A DNA stretch of 13,749 nt from assembly GCF_016919175.1 (NCBI RefSeq), contig NZ_JAFFPU010000053.1, forward strand, positions 1 to 13,749. The letters run 5' to 3'. The position numbers were made by a program, and so were the translations under genes. The stretch's first letter is position 1. The number at the start of each line of letters is the position of its first letter. This document shows, one piece after another, positions 1 through 7,666 of the stretch. The notes beneath the pieces are model-generated. The model ran no database searches. It worked only from the letters and a program-made list of their open reading frames with translations, and was not told where the DNA came from. Origin of the DNA: Leptospira ainlahdjerensis. GTDB lineage: Bacteria; Spirochaetota; Leptospiria; Leptospirales; Leptospiraceae.

Positions 1-76
1 AATCCCCACTCCAACCCGTTTCTTCGAAACGTTCTTGGCGCGGAGATTTCTACGGCTCATGTAAGAAAGGAATTTC
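1..76 (-). other. Left window edge, flank of the insertion element
   Basis: This short flank lies outside the terminal repeat of the insertion element. On the minus strand the transposase frame stays open through it. An ATG at 60-58 begins a very basic stretch (MSRRNLRAKNVSKKR) that runs off the window edge. There is no convincing ribosome binding site before that ATG, and twenty residues are too few to identify a gene. It could be the start of a real gene on the minus strand or chance read-through from the element. I make no functional call. Confidence 0.25.
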
Positions 77-99
77 TGTGTAGTGATATGATAGTATTC
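77..99 (+). repeat. Left terminal inverted repeat of the IS element
   Basis: It begins TGTGTAGTGATA and ends GTATTC. It pairs with the minus-strand copy at 1262-1279. The first eight bases are identical; the inner part differs by substitutions and about five extra bases. Confidence 0.7.
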
Positions 100-126
100 T
101 TCCGCAGTTCTTTTGAAAGGAATTGA

Positions 127-1238
127 CTAATTTTCAGAAATCGATTCCTCGCTCTCCTTGAATTTAATTTCCTCAATGAAAACTTAAAAAGGAGTTCTTC
201 CGTTCATGTTTCTTTCCTGATGGGCTTGCTTGTAATTGTATTCCACAAAAAAGATTTCCAAGTCGATTTACATCTCTTCAATGGACTCGTAGAATTTAGT
301 TCTACCGGCGATTCTAAAATGTTCTTCGAGCAAAGTTCGATGAAGTCGTTCAACGTATCCACTGCTTTGAGGTCTTCGGACCTTAGTGTTTCGATGCTCG
401 ATCTCTTCTAATTGAAGAAATAATTCGAAAGGATGTTGATCTTCTCTTCCACAATACTCACGACCATTATCGGTAAGAACGGTCCAAACTTTGCATTATG
501 TTCTTCAAAGAATGGAAGGACATCGTTATTGAGAGTTTGAACGGCAGCTACAGGAACCTTTGTGTTGAAAAGTCTCCCCCAAGCGAATCGACTGTGACAG
601 TCGACAACGGTTTGTAGATAAACTCTTCCCACTCCCTTTAATGAACCAACCATAAAGGTATCGATGGAAACCAATTCTCCGGTATAATCGACTTGTATGT
701 GCCCTTCTCTATATTCTGGATCAAATCTTTCTAAAAGTTTAATCTGCTCCTCGCTGAGAGGTATGATTTGGTCCTTGTGATGTTCTTCGAGTCTCAGAAG
801 TCTTTGATGTTTGGTTACGAGTTTATTTCTTGTCCAAACTCCTCTGACACCTCCGGAACTTACCTTGATTCCTTTGAGACTGAGTTGTTGGGCGACCTTC
901 AAACATCCATGAGTAGGGCGTTGAAGAGAATACTCTAAGACTTCTTTTTCGATTTCTTCACTGACTCGGTTTGGATGAGGTCCTGTTGCTCCAGGGATTC
1001 TATCTAAGAGTCCTTCTGCGCCGTATGTTTGAAAGTTCCTTCGGATCTCGTAGAGCTGCTGACGGGAATATCCCATGATCTTGCAGACTTTACTGACATT
1101 TTCTAATTCGTTAGCAAGTTCTAATAAATTTAGCTTTCTTCTTTTTCTACTGCATTGGTATTGTTGGTCATCGGTTTCTCCTGGGTTTAAAAAATTTGCG
1201 GTAAAATCATTTTTACTTTCAGAAGAAATCGGGATCAC
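127..1238 (-). pseudogene. IS481-like DDE transposase, frameshifted and interrupted
   Basis: The first 276 codons are open from a GTG at 1238. They show a basic N-terminal region, a helix-turn-helix around residues 36-70 (NVSKVCKIMGYSRQQLYEIRR) and the start of an rve/DDE integrase core with the first catalytic Asp in HIQVDYTGE (D184). The open frame then goes wrong. Moving to the -1 frame near 490-492 (one base missing from a short A run on the minus strand) restores VWTVLTDNGREYCG, with the second Asp, and then SSGYVERLHRT, with the catalytic Glu. The restored frame meets TAA at 268-270 in the middle of the conserved C-terminal part, and further stops at 184-186 and 127-129; the last may be the natural end. 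All three catalytic residues remain in the DNA, but no single intact protein can be made. A programmed frameshift is unlikely because there is no slippery heptamer and an independent stop follows. Confidence 0.85.
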
Positions 1239-1261
1239 TGATTTTTACCCGACCGTCAGGT

Positions 1262-1279
1262 GAATACTGTTACTACACA
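1262..1279 (-). repeat. Right terminal inverted repeat of the IS element
   Basis: Read on the minus strand it is TGTGTAGTAACAGTATTC, matching the left end at 77-99. It lies about 24 bases outside the transposase start. The 135 bases from here to the end of the RCC1 gene hold nothing I can name and no convincing terminator hairpin. Confidence 0.7.
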
Positions 1280-1414
1280 GTTAGAGCGCAGATTACACTA
1301 CTTTTATTTTTTATGGAAAATTATTATTTCTTAAGTTCTCAGTAAACGCGTCTTCGAAGGATGCTTCTCAATTTGTTTTTATAGAATGTTTTTGAAAAAA
1401 TTAGAATTTTCCAC

Positions 1415-2776
1415 TTACCGATAGGAAACGTCCAAAGGTGGCATTTGCCCCGCAGAAGTGCCGATATCGGTCGTGTGCCCATAGCCCAATTGTCCGTAGC
1501 CATTGGCTCCCCAACAGCGGACCCGTCCTGTGGCGGCTAACGCACAAGTATGACCATATCCCAATGAAACCTCTTTTACGGAGACTCCAACCGGAACCGC
1601 ACCTGCTGAAGCCGGGGTCTCGTCGTCCCCGATCTGGATTACGTTTCCGTAACCGAGTTTCCCGTTTGTACCAAGTCCCCAACAACGTAAAGTATCATCG
1701 ACTAACAATGCGCAGGTGTGATGAGTAATTGAAACCTGACGAACGTTTCCTCCAAGGACCAGATCCGTCAATCCGGCTGGAGTCTCATCGTCTCCGACGT
1801 TCACTAAAGAACCGGGATAACCCAACCTGCCGTCTACGCCGTAACCCCAACACTGCAATTGTTGAAGAGTTCCGATTACACATGCATGATACAATCCGAT
1901 CGAAATTTTAGAGATGGAAAGCCCGAGCGATACGGTTCCGACGCTAAATGGAGTGTTCGTTGCACCCACGTCCGTCGTATTTGCGTATCCCAATTGTCCA
2001 AAATTATTGCTACCCCAACAGTAAACGTTTGAATTCACAAGGACTACGCAGGATCCGTACCATCCCGAAGAAAGAGAGGCAACGGCCACTCCTCCCGTAT
2101 TGACCACATTCGACAGTGAAGCGTTATTAACGGTTCCGGCGATTCCGGATCCCAGCTCTCCGGAAGAATTTCCTCCCCAACAACGAACCGTACTATCGAT
2201 CAATAAGGCACATGAAAAATAGCTTCCGACAGTGACCTGAGTCGCGGTCATGGGTAGTGGGACGTCACCCGCGCTTGCCGGAGTTTCATCGTCTCCGATC
2301 GAATTCAGGTTTCCGTATCCTAATTGACCGTTACTACCTTTTCCCCAACAACGGATTTTTCCGTTCGTAAGTAAAACGCAGGTATGTTCTTCTCCGGCCG
2401 CGATTTGTTGAACGTCTCCTCCCACGTCCACATCGACAACAGTGGAGGGGAATTCGTTATCTCCGATTGAGTTTACATTTCCCAACCCCAGTTGTCCGAC
2501 ATTATTTCTTCCCCAACAACGCACCTTCGCATTCGTCAAAAGGACGCAAACATGATTTCCTCCCGAAACAAGAGAGTTGGCCATCACAGGCCCCAGAGTA
2601 GACTGAGATTCAGTTGAAGCGGGCTGATTGTCCACAGTGATAAAAAAGTTTTGCAACCATTTATGCTCGATATATTCTCTGGTAGTCGGATCCGAAGGAT
2701 TGTAAGTCTTTAGAGAACAGAAAGAAAATAGAAATAGGAACAGGAGGAAAATACTCCGAACGAACTGAGAATACAT
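1415..2776 (-). CDS. Exported RCC1-repeat (seven-bladed beta-propeller) protein
   Basis: This is a 453-residue protein starting at ATG 2776. A short, very hydrophobic N-terminus (FLLFLFLFSFC, Cys20) is a signal sequence; the Cys could be a lipidation site, but Phe at -1 is a poor lipobox, so lipoprotein status is uncertain. From about residue 68 to the C-terminus there are seven RCC1-type repeats, enough for a complete propeller. Each carries a pattern like HTCVLL…VRCWG…GQLGYG…IGDDETPAS. Every repeat has two cysteines about nine residues apart (HxC and CWG), which suggests one disulfide per blade in an oxidising compartment such as the periplasm or cell surface. In bacteria such repeats usually serve binding rather than catalysis; the partner is unknown. 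The ribosome binding site is weak. The gene stands alone, with the dead IS downstream and a palindrome-covered promoter upstream. Confidence 0.85.
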   Translation of the reverse strand: MYSQFVRSIFLLFLFLFSFCSLKTYNPSDPTTREYIEHKWLQNFFITVDNQPASTESQSTLGPVMANSLVSGGNHVCVLLTNAKVRCWGRNNVGQLGLGNVNSIGDNEFPSTVVDVDVGGDVQQIAAGEEHTCVLLTNGKIRCWGKGSNGQLGYGNLNSIGDDETPASAGDVPLPMTATQVTVGSYFSCALLIDSTVRCWGGNSSGELGSGIAGTVNNASLSNVVNTGGVAVASLSSGWYGSCVVLVNSNVYCWGSNNFGQLGYANTTDVGATNTPFSVGTVSLGLSISKISIGLYHACVIGTLQQLQCWGYGVDGRLGYPGSLVNVGDDETPAGLTDLVLGGNVRQVSITHHTCALLVDDTLRCWGLGTNGKLGYGNVIQIGDDETPASAGAVPVGVSVKEVSLGYGHTCALAATGRVRCWGANGYGQLGYGHTTDIGTSAGQMPPLDVSYR

Positions 2777-2816
2777 TCAGACAGTATAATGTAACGAGCA
2801 GAATTCCTCGATATGA

Positions 2817-2843
2817 ATTATAAGTGGAAAATTTCAACTTATA
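2817..2843 (-). promoter_or_regulatory. Palindrome overlapping a likely -10 box of the RCC1 gene
   Basis: A 25-base near-perfect palindrome (2819-2843, half-site TATAAGT with GAAA inside, one mismatched pair) lies 43 bases upstream of the RCC1 start codon. On the minus strand a perfect TATAAT occupies 2822-2817, overlapping its promoter-proximal arm. No good -35 hexamer is placed 16-18 bases before it, which would fit an activator-dependent or repressed promoter. It could equally be an AT-rich chance structure. Confidence 0.4.
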
Positions 2844-3342
2844 GCATATGCTTCGAAATAAGTATTTTCTAATCGGGATTCATCTGCGATTCAAAAAACT
2901 CCCACAAGGAACCCTGGGTCTCGCGAAAACTAATGTTGCCGATGATTTTCTATAATAACCAATTCCCGATTTGAATTTTAATCAAATTTGAATTCAAATC
3001 AAGGCATTTTGCAAATTAAGTCACTTTCAAAAAATTGAATTGAACGAGATTTAGAGCAATTTTAGGAACTGAGAAAACTGAGGGGAAATAATTGCCTGAC
3101 TCGTTTTCAAGATGAGCTTCTAAAGTTTAGAGAGCGATCGATAAGCTCCCTTTTGATCTTGCACAAACGAGTCCATTAAATCGGGGAGATTCACAGTGAT
3201 CTTAATTCTTTCTTGTCACTCAAATCAATATTCTAAAGCTTTTAGTGTTAATAACGATAAAAACAACTTAGTTGTAAACAGAACAGGAATGTAATTGCTA
3301 ATCTAATGAATTTTTCTTTTTTCAAATTATGAATGCTTTTCC
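2844..3342. other. Gene-free spacer of about 500 bases
   Basis: I find no credible coding frame, tRNA or rRNA here. It contains AT-rich inverted repeats, the clearest being GATTTGAATT at 2969-2978 facing AATTCAAATC at 2991-3000, with a 14-base perfect palindrome ATTTGAATTCAAAT at 2986-2999 inside the same stretch. The end nearest 3342 should carry the 3' end of the minus-strand outer-membrane gene, but no strong hairpin-plus-T-tract terminator is visible. Confidence 0.4.
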
Positions 3343-4194
3343 CTAAAGATTAAATCCGATTCCAAACTTTGCGGAATATTCCTGAAACGACCAAATATGT
3401 CTTTGTTTTACATCGAGCAGATTGTGAAAACTTCCGGCTGTCTCCGCATACGCATCATAATTGTTGCCGACCGCTTCTCCTAAAAGATAGATTTTTTCGG
3501 AAATAAAAAATCGAGATCCGATCATAATGCTCGATTGTATTATTTTAGTATTGTAAATCGCATCTCTTCCATAACCAACCGAAAGACGAATATAGGGATC
3601 AAAAATAGAGTTTTCAAGAAAGTGGTATGCGAGATGGAAGTTGAAAGTTCTGATTCGTAAGAACGAATTCTCTTGATAGGTGACGTACGGGAGGATAGAC
3701 TCTAGTTTGACGAGTTGATCTGTTGGTATATTCTGAATTGCGGGTGAAATGGATCGAAGAATTCCCAGGTCAAAAGAATAATTCAATTTTGGATAAGATA
3801 GGTTTGAGGCTTGAAATTCGGAATTGTTCAGACTCAAGCCGAATCCGAATTTGGATTGAAGCAAATACTCAAATAGAAAAGAAACGTTCTGCCCGTTCAT
3901 TTTTGGTTTTGGAGCATTGTTGAAGGCATAAACGCTTGCAATCTTGTCTTCCGGTGTCCCGAATTCTGTCGAATAAGGGCCGATAATATTCACGTTATCA
4001 TATTTTACTTCCCGGTCCATAATATTGCCGCTGTCATCGATTTTACGCGGACTTGCGTTAAGATATTTGATTCCTTCTCCGTAAGTAAGTTCAATAAAGA
4101 AGGGACTTCTTTTGTTCTCCGCCGTTAAGCCGAAGGAAGTGAATAGGATTCCTACTATTAGAATTTGAAACAGCGCTTTTTTCTTTCTTTGCAT
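3343..4194 (-). CDS. Putative outer-membrane beta-barrel protein
   Basis: This 283-residue protein has a classic signal peptide (basic MQRKKK, hydrophobic stretch, cleavage likely after GLTA). The mature part alternates polar and aromatic/hydrophobic residues in short amphipathic strands, for example FHLAYHFLENSIFDPYIRLS and KIIQSSIMIGSRFFISEKIY. It ends in KFGIGFNL, a terminal strand typical of outer-membrane barrels, though with Leu rather than Phe last. GGAG lies nine bases before the ATG and supports this start. I recognise no specific family; an Opr/OmpA-like small barrel is the closest general description. It is transcribed alone, 282 bases from the operon on its upstream side. No catalytic motif is visible. 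Confidence 0.7.
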   Translation of the reverse strand: MQRKKKALFQILIVGILFTSFGLTAENKRSPFFIELTYGEGIKYLNASPRKIDDSGNIMDREVKYDNVNIIGPYSTEFGTPEDKIASVYAFNNAPKPKMNGQNVSFLFEYLLQSKFGFGLSLNNSEFQASNLSYPKLNYSFDLGILRSISPAIQNIPTDQLVKLESILPYVTYQENSFLRIRTFNFHLAYHFLENSIFDPYIRLSVGYGRDAIYNTKIIQSSIMIGSRFFISEKIYLLGEAVGNNYDAYAETAGSFHNLLDVKQRHIWSFQEYSAKFGIGFNL

Positions 4195-4262
4195 TTACAA
4201 AATCTCCAGTGAGGAAATCAAACTATTGATGTTTTGAATTTCTGGTTTTGCGATTTGTGGAA

Positions 4263-4291
4263 ACATCAGTTTTAGTTTTTGATTTTGTCAA
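4263..4291 (-). promoter_or_regulatory. Possible promoter of the beta-barrel gene
   Basis: On the minus strand a perfect TTGACA (4291-4286) is followed after 17 bases by TGATGT, a poor -10 hexamer. It lies about 70-95 bases upstream of the ATG at 4194. Only the -35 is convincing. The rest of the 4195-4476 gap shows a weak four-base C/G stem near 4413-4435 and nothing else I can name. Confidence 0.2.
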
Positions 4292-4476
4292 ACGGCTTCA
4301 GGATTTCATTTTACTCAAATTTAAAAATCATAAATCAGTTTATAAATTTAGTTAGGAAGTATGAGGTAAGATTTCTCATTTTATCGGAACCGCTTTATTT
4401 TAAGATCTTGCAGGCGCCCCTTCTTTTGTGGGGGATTGAATTCGGATGAAGGTGATACAAAACCAAGAAACATCCT

Positions 4477-5085
4477 CTATCTTCGTCTCCAAATGAAAAT
4501 GGTCAAAATCAAGTTCAGAGAAGAAAAGATAGTTAACAGTATAATTGCTATTTGATAATATTTTTCTTTCGAATGGCTCGTTTCGTTTTCATGATTGTAA
4601 GTTTTCGTTTGCAAAAGAATTGAATTCAATTCTTCCTTTAGATCCTGAACCGAACGATAAATCTCCGAGTCCAAAAGAATCACAGTATTCGAACCGGATC
4701 CTTTTCCAAAACCTGACTGTGCGAAATTTCTCTGACTTGGCATCTTTCGCAAATTCTCTATCTCTGCTTTCAGCTCTTGATTCAAAGGCCATTTTAAATA
4801 TGCTTTTTGAAAAAACTGTTTCGCTCGGTCGTAATTCCCGCGTTTCTTTTCTTCTCTTGCGAGTCCGATCCAAGCCCTTGTAAGAATGAATTCCGCTTTT
4901 GGATCCGAAGGATTGTTTGTGAGAAGCGAGATTGCAAGACTTTCGGCTTTTGCGTATTGGCTTTCTTCGAGAAGTCTTTCTCCATCTTCATGGCTTCCTG
5001 CCATTACGTTTTCTTCGGAAGATAAACCGAATGAAAGGATGAGAAGGAGTAGGGGAATCGTAGAATATTTTAAAATCGATTTCAT
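4477..5085 (-). CDS. TPR-repeat protein with signal sequence and C-terminal membrane anchor
   Basis: The 202-residue product has an N-terminal signal (hydrophobic TIPLLLLILSFGLSS). It is followed by about two tetratricopeptide-type helical pairs: GERLLEESQYAKAESLAISLLTNNPSDPKAE, then an AREEKKRGNYDRAKQFFQKAYLKWP unit with the usual Gly/Ala/Tyr/Pro spacing. A charged, probably coiled region (DLKEELNSILLQTK) leads to a C-terminal transmembrane helix (IAIILLTIFSSLNLILTIFIW) ending in RRR. The TPR part would thus face the periplasm with a short cytoplasmic tail. The ATG at 5085 is directly preceded by AAGAAAGG, and the previous gene stops at 5092, so the two are co-transcribed and probably coupled. 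TPRs bind other proteins, so a scaffold or assembly role for the two surface proteins of the operon is plausible but is inference. Confidence 0.75.
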   Translation of the reverse strand: MKSILKYSTIPLLLLILSFGLSSEENVMAGSHEDGERLLEESQYAKAESLAISLLTNNPSDPKAEFILTRAWIGLAREEKKRGNYDRAKQFFQKAYLKWPLNQELKAEIENLRKMPSQRNFAQSGFGKGSGSNTVILLDSEIYRSVQDLKEELNSILLQTKTYNHENETSHSKEKYYQIAIILLTIFSSLNLILTIFIWRRR

Positions 5086-5091
5086 CCTTTC

Positions 5092-6462
5092 TTACCTGTC
5101 GATTCGAATGACTTGGTGAGCGTAACGCGCTCTTGGCATTTTCTGACTTTCCGTAGTCCAAGTGCTTGCGACCGGATTTTGAAGTCCGATGGAATAAATT
5201 GTATCGGTGGGAATATTCAGAGCGGAAGCTCCTCCAAGGACGAATAACTTTCTTGTTTCATAAGAGGCTTGGGTTCCTGGATAATAAATGGAAACCGGAA
5301 GAATCGGGCCGATGGCGAACACGCCCGTTCCGATTTGAAAGAAGTCGGTTCTGTTCGAAGGAGTGATGGAACCAACGGGTTGTAAGGTGCTCGTTCCCGT
5401 GGAGCCGCCTATGACTGCAAACCATTCCGGATCTGTCGGAAACGAATCTGAGTTCAGAGGTTTTACGCAAGCGGAACCGGATCCATGCCTTGCAAGGTTG
5501 ATGGAAGGCTCACCCGCGCTCGTGGTTGAATTTACGGAAGGAACATATCCGTCCGAAGTAACTTGAGCGGAACCATCCGCGTTGAATCTTCCACCTGTGA
5601 AGAGGATCGATCCATTGAGTCCACAGCCGGCCATATCGATTCTTGCGAAGATTGCAGTGAGAGAGACAAAACTTTGCCAAACACCAGTTGGTCCAATTCC
5701 GGGAAAGAATCTGGAAACTGTATTTAGAACTGTTCCCGTTGTCATGTCCGTTGTGGTAGTTCCGGCGATGATAAAGATTTCTTCCCCAACGGAAGCGATT
5801 ACTCCACCTTGATTTGCGGTTGGCATTTCGGCTAACGTCTTCCACTGATCCAAGTATGGATCATAGACTTCCGTTTTTTTAGAAGCCACAAAGACGCCGG
5901 CCTGTTTTTCCAAACCACCAATCACATAGATTTTTTCTTTGTGAGAGACTACGTTTGCAAATGCGCGGGGAGTTGGAATCGAGGTCGCCGCTGGAAACCA
6001 AATGGAAGTTACTGGATCATAGAAATCAATCTGTGAAACTGGATTTGCATCGGCTCCGATTCCGCCTACGACCCAAAGCCCACGAGTTCTATTTGGAAAA
6101 TCGCTAACCCATGTTTTAAATGCGATCGGAACCCCTTGGAGGTTACTAATATCCGAAGAACAAAACACAGAAGCGATATAATCGGTGTTCGATTCTAAGT
6201 TGGGAAGAGTCATCGAGTGAATTTTAGAATTTTCTAAACTGATACTCGCCGATTCGATTCCTCCTCTTCCATACGCAAGGGTTCCAGGTTGAGAAGAAGA
6301 ACATTCCCAACTGATCGTCGCGGATCTTGGCCCTAACTGAGTCACAAGTGCAAGAGTTACCTTTGCAGTTTCCGCCTCATGGATATTGGAAAGAGGAGAG
6401 TTTTGGCAATTCAAGAAAAGGGAAAGGAAAACGAGAGAAGTAAATTTGAATAATAAGTTCAT
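5092..6462 (-). CDS. Fibronectin-III/Kelch-repeat lipoprotein
   Basis: I place the start at ATG 6462, giving 456 residues, rather than at the TTG at 6477. The ATG overlaps the upstream gene's TGA as ATGA and puts a clean lipoprotein signal at the very N-terminus (MNLLFKFTSLVFLSLFLNC, Cys19 as lipidation site). Residues of about 35-115 resemble a fibronectin type III domain (GPRSATISWEC … LPNLESNTDYIASVFC). After that come five or six Kelch motifs, with hallmarks such as IYVIGG, TEVYDP, WKTLAEMPT, LFVLGG and a closing MPRARYAHQVI. This would be a secreted beta-propeller tethered to a membrane by its lipid and displayed in the periplasm or on the surface. Its ligand is unknown. It sits between an outer-membrane-like protein and a TPR protein in one operon. 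Confidence 0.82.
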   Translation of the reverse strand: MNLLFKFTSLVFLSLFLNCQNSPLSNIHEAETAKVTLALVTQLGPRSATISWECSSSQPGTLAYGRGGIESASISLENSKIHSMTLPNLESNTDYIASVFCSSDISNLQGVPIAFKTWVSDFPNRTRGLWVVGGIGADANPVSQIDFYDPVTSIWFPAATSIPTPRAFANVVSHKEKIYVIGGLEKQAGVFVASKKTEVYDPYLDQWKTLAEMPTANQGGVIASVGEEIFIIAGTTTTDMTTGTVLNTVSRFFPGIGPTGVWQSFVSLTAIFARIDMAGCGLNGSILFTGGRFNADGSAQVTSDGYVPSVNSTTSAGEPSINLARHGSGSACVKPLNSDSFPTDPEWFAVIGGSTGTSTLQPVGSITPSNRTDFFQIGTGVFAIGPILPVSIYYPGTQASYETRKLFVLGGASALNIPTDTIYSIGLQNPVASTWTTESQKMPRARYAHQVIRIDR

Positions 6463-7340
6463 AACAAAAGACCCCAAGAGATTCTTAAACCGGTTCTACA
6501 AAGAGAATCACCGGATTCTATCGTGCATTGTGAGCGAACTCCCAACCTTAATCGGGATCCATTGTTTAAATCCCAAGCCCACCCAACTTCGCTTAACAAC
6601 TCTGGATCGGTTCCGTTTACGGATCTGGATTCGCTTTTCCATTGAATTGCGGTGACTCCGCCGCCAAAGAGGAAGTAGGGAGCCGAAGAGCCGAATTGTT
6701 TCCCGAGATAGAAGGATTGATTCCAAAGGCTCACAGAACCTTGGGTCGTAGAAGGAGCGTTTGAATATTCCGAAAGAAATCCAAAAAACCAAAGAGGCCA
6801 ATTTAAGAATCCTTTTTCTAAAAAGAGTCCGGCTCCTGCGGTCGCGGGGTTTGTTTGAAACCAAGCTCCGTGATTTGCTTGAGCAAAAAAACTTCCACCG
6901 ACAAAGAGCTGATTCTCTCCCGATCTTCCAGAAAGATATTTATCAGGCAAATCCGGGCTTTCGTGATCTGAATCTAAAGATTTAGAATTTGAGTTTTGAA
7001 TCTTTGCTTTGTCGATTTCTACAAAACCAAGTTCGGTTTTAAAAGTAATCTTGTCTTTTTTTCGTTCTACGATGATCCCTCGTATGGAGCTTCCATCCGT
7101 TAGCCGAAACTCTGAATATTGATACGAAGATTCAGGACCTTTTCTTGTGTAATCGATTCTTTGAATCTCAAACTTTGGGATTCGATACAATCTACCTTTC
7201 CAACGGAGACTAACGGTATCCGCGCTTTCGTTGATCTCTTCTACTAAGAACGCATCGCCTGATTTGAGTAGGAGTTCGGAAGAGAAGAGGGGAGTTGAGA
7301 GTAGTATTAAAGAGACAATAACGTTTCTAATTTTTTTCAC
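6459..7340 (-). CDS. Exported protein: SH3/Sm-like N-terminal half plus probable outer-membrane barrel
   Basis: The frame is open from a TTG at 7373, but I prefer the GTG at 7340. That gives 293 residues beginning MKKIRNVIVSLILLSTPLFSS, a standard signal peptide without an 11-residue preamble; neither start has a strong ribosome binding site. The first part of the mature protein contains two similar small beta units: SGDAFLVEEINESADTVSLR … IQRIDY, and LTDGSSIRGIIVERKKDKIT … VEIDKAKI. These resemble Sm/SH3-like folds. After a polar linker rich in Ser/Asp/Pro, the C-terminal half has Gly- and aromatic-rich strands (QLFVGGSFFAQANHG, SFYLGKQFG, APYFLFGGGVTA, SRLRLGVRSQC) like a small outer-membrane barrel. 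It is the first gene of a three-gene operon and is translationally coupled to the Kelch lipoprotein. Function is not known to me. Confidence 0.7.
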   Translation of the reverse strand: MKKIRNVIVSLILLSTPLFSSELLLKSGDAFLVEEINESADTVSLRWKGRLYRIPKFEIQRIDYTRKGPESSYQYSEFRLTDGSSIRGIIVERKKDKITFKTELGFVEIDKAKIQNSNSKSLDSDHESPDLPDKYLSGRSGENQLFVGGSFFAQANHGAWFQTNPATAGAGLFLEKGFLNWPLWFFGFLSEYSNAPSTTQGSVSLWNQSFYLGKQFGSSAPYFLFGGGVTAIQWKSESRSVNGTDPELLSEVGWAWDLNNGSRLRLGVRSQCTIESGDSLCRTGLRISWGLLL

Positions 7341-7478
7341 CGTATCTTTGCCGAATTTTCTTTTGTTCAGCAAGTCGGAAGTGTATCTTTTTTGTAAATG
7401 AATTTAAGATTTTGTTTCAAAAGAGATATTCTTATCAAAATAAATTTCAAGGTAAAACATTGTACTAAGAATTGTCGT

Positions 7479-7507
7479 TTGTTCCTTATTATAATGTTTA
7501 TTATAGC
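7479..7507 (+). promoter_or_regulatory. Possible promoter for the giant RHS/SpvB-like gene
   Basis: TTGTTC at 7479-7484 and TATAGC at 7502-7507 are separated by exactly 17 bases. Each matches the sigma-70 consensus at about four of six positions, and a perfect TATAAT (7489-7494) lies within the spacer as an alternative -10. Either would yield a leader of about 150 bases containing the inverted repeat at 7521-7606. The 7341-7520 stretch must also contain the divergent promoter of the three-gene operon, for which I see only a TTGAAA and no good -10. Confidence 0.3.
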
Positions 7508-7520
7508 TTAAAACTTTTTA

Positions 7521-7606
7521 AGAAACGCCAAATTTTTAAAAATTATTTCCCACCTTGTATTCTTCTTTTAATCATGTCAATTTAGTAGCAAGTTCTTGGC
7601 GTTTCT
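7521..7606. repeat. 11-base perfect inverted repeat bracketing 64 bases in the RHS leader
   Basis: AGAAACGCCAA (7521-7531) is the exact reverse complement of TTGGCGTTTCT (7596-7606). A second 14-base palindrome, AATTTTTAAAAATT, sits at 7531-7544. The unit is 86 bases long, non-coding, and lies between the possible promoter and the ribosome binding site of the giant gene. It could be a small non-autonomous element, a transcriptional attenuator/leader structure or a protein-binding pair. There is no target-site duplication to favour the first. Confidence 0.55.
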
Positions 7607-7666
7607 GTTTTTGGATGCTTTGATTTGTGAATCCTACTTCTGATTTTTGGGCTTTGGAGTTTTTGG

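Larger units (their letters stand above)
77..1279 (-). mobile_element. Degenerate IS481-like insertion sequence (about 1.2 kb)
   Basis: The element is bounded by imperfect inverted repeats: TGTGTAGTGATA starting at 77, and TGTGTAGTAACA read on the minus strand from 1279. The two ends re-converge on GTATTC after a short length difference. One transposase gene fills almost the whole interval, as expected for a single-ORF IS481-type element of this size. The transposase is inactivated, so this is a resident remnant rather than an active element. No clear target-site duplication is visible in the bases just outside (…AATTTC on the left, GTTAGA… on the right), consistent with age or with recombination after insertion. 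The family assignment comes from the protein architecture (helix-turn-helix plus DDE integrase core), not from a database match. Confidence 0.8.

Noticed and set aside
220..411. Plus-strand 63-residue frame inside the IS element
   Set aside because: It is antisense to the C-terminal part of the broken transposase, whose restored frame gives the conserved YVERLHRT motif.
480..495. Programmed -1 ribosomal frameshift in the transposase
   Set aside because: There is no slippery heptamer at the shift point, and a separate in-frame stop at 268-270 would still truncate the product, so mutation is the simpler reading.
1401..1911. Frames at 1401-1685 (minus), 1438-1728 (plus) and 1729-1911 (plus)
   Set aside because: They overlap the RCC1 gene in other frames; the RCC1 repeats in the main frame explain the sequence fully.
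2844..3342. CRISPR array, tRNA or small protein gene in the long spacer
   Set aside because: No regularly spaced repeats, no cloverleaf-like arms and no open frame with a plausible start and ribosome binding site were seen.
4405..4440. Intrinsic terminator downstream of the TPR gene
   Set aside because: Only a four-base C/G stem with a nine-base loop and no following T tract on the minus strand.
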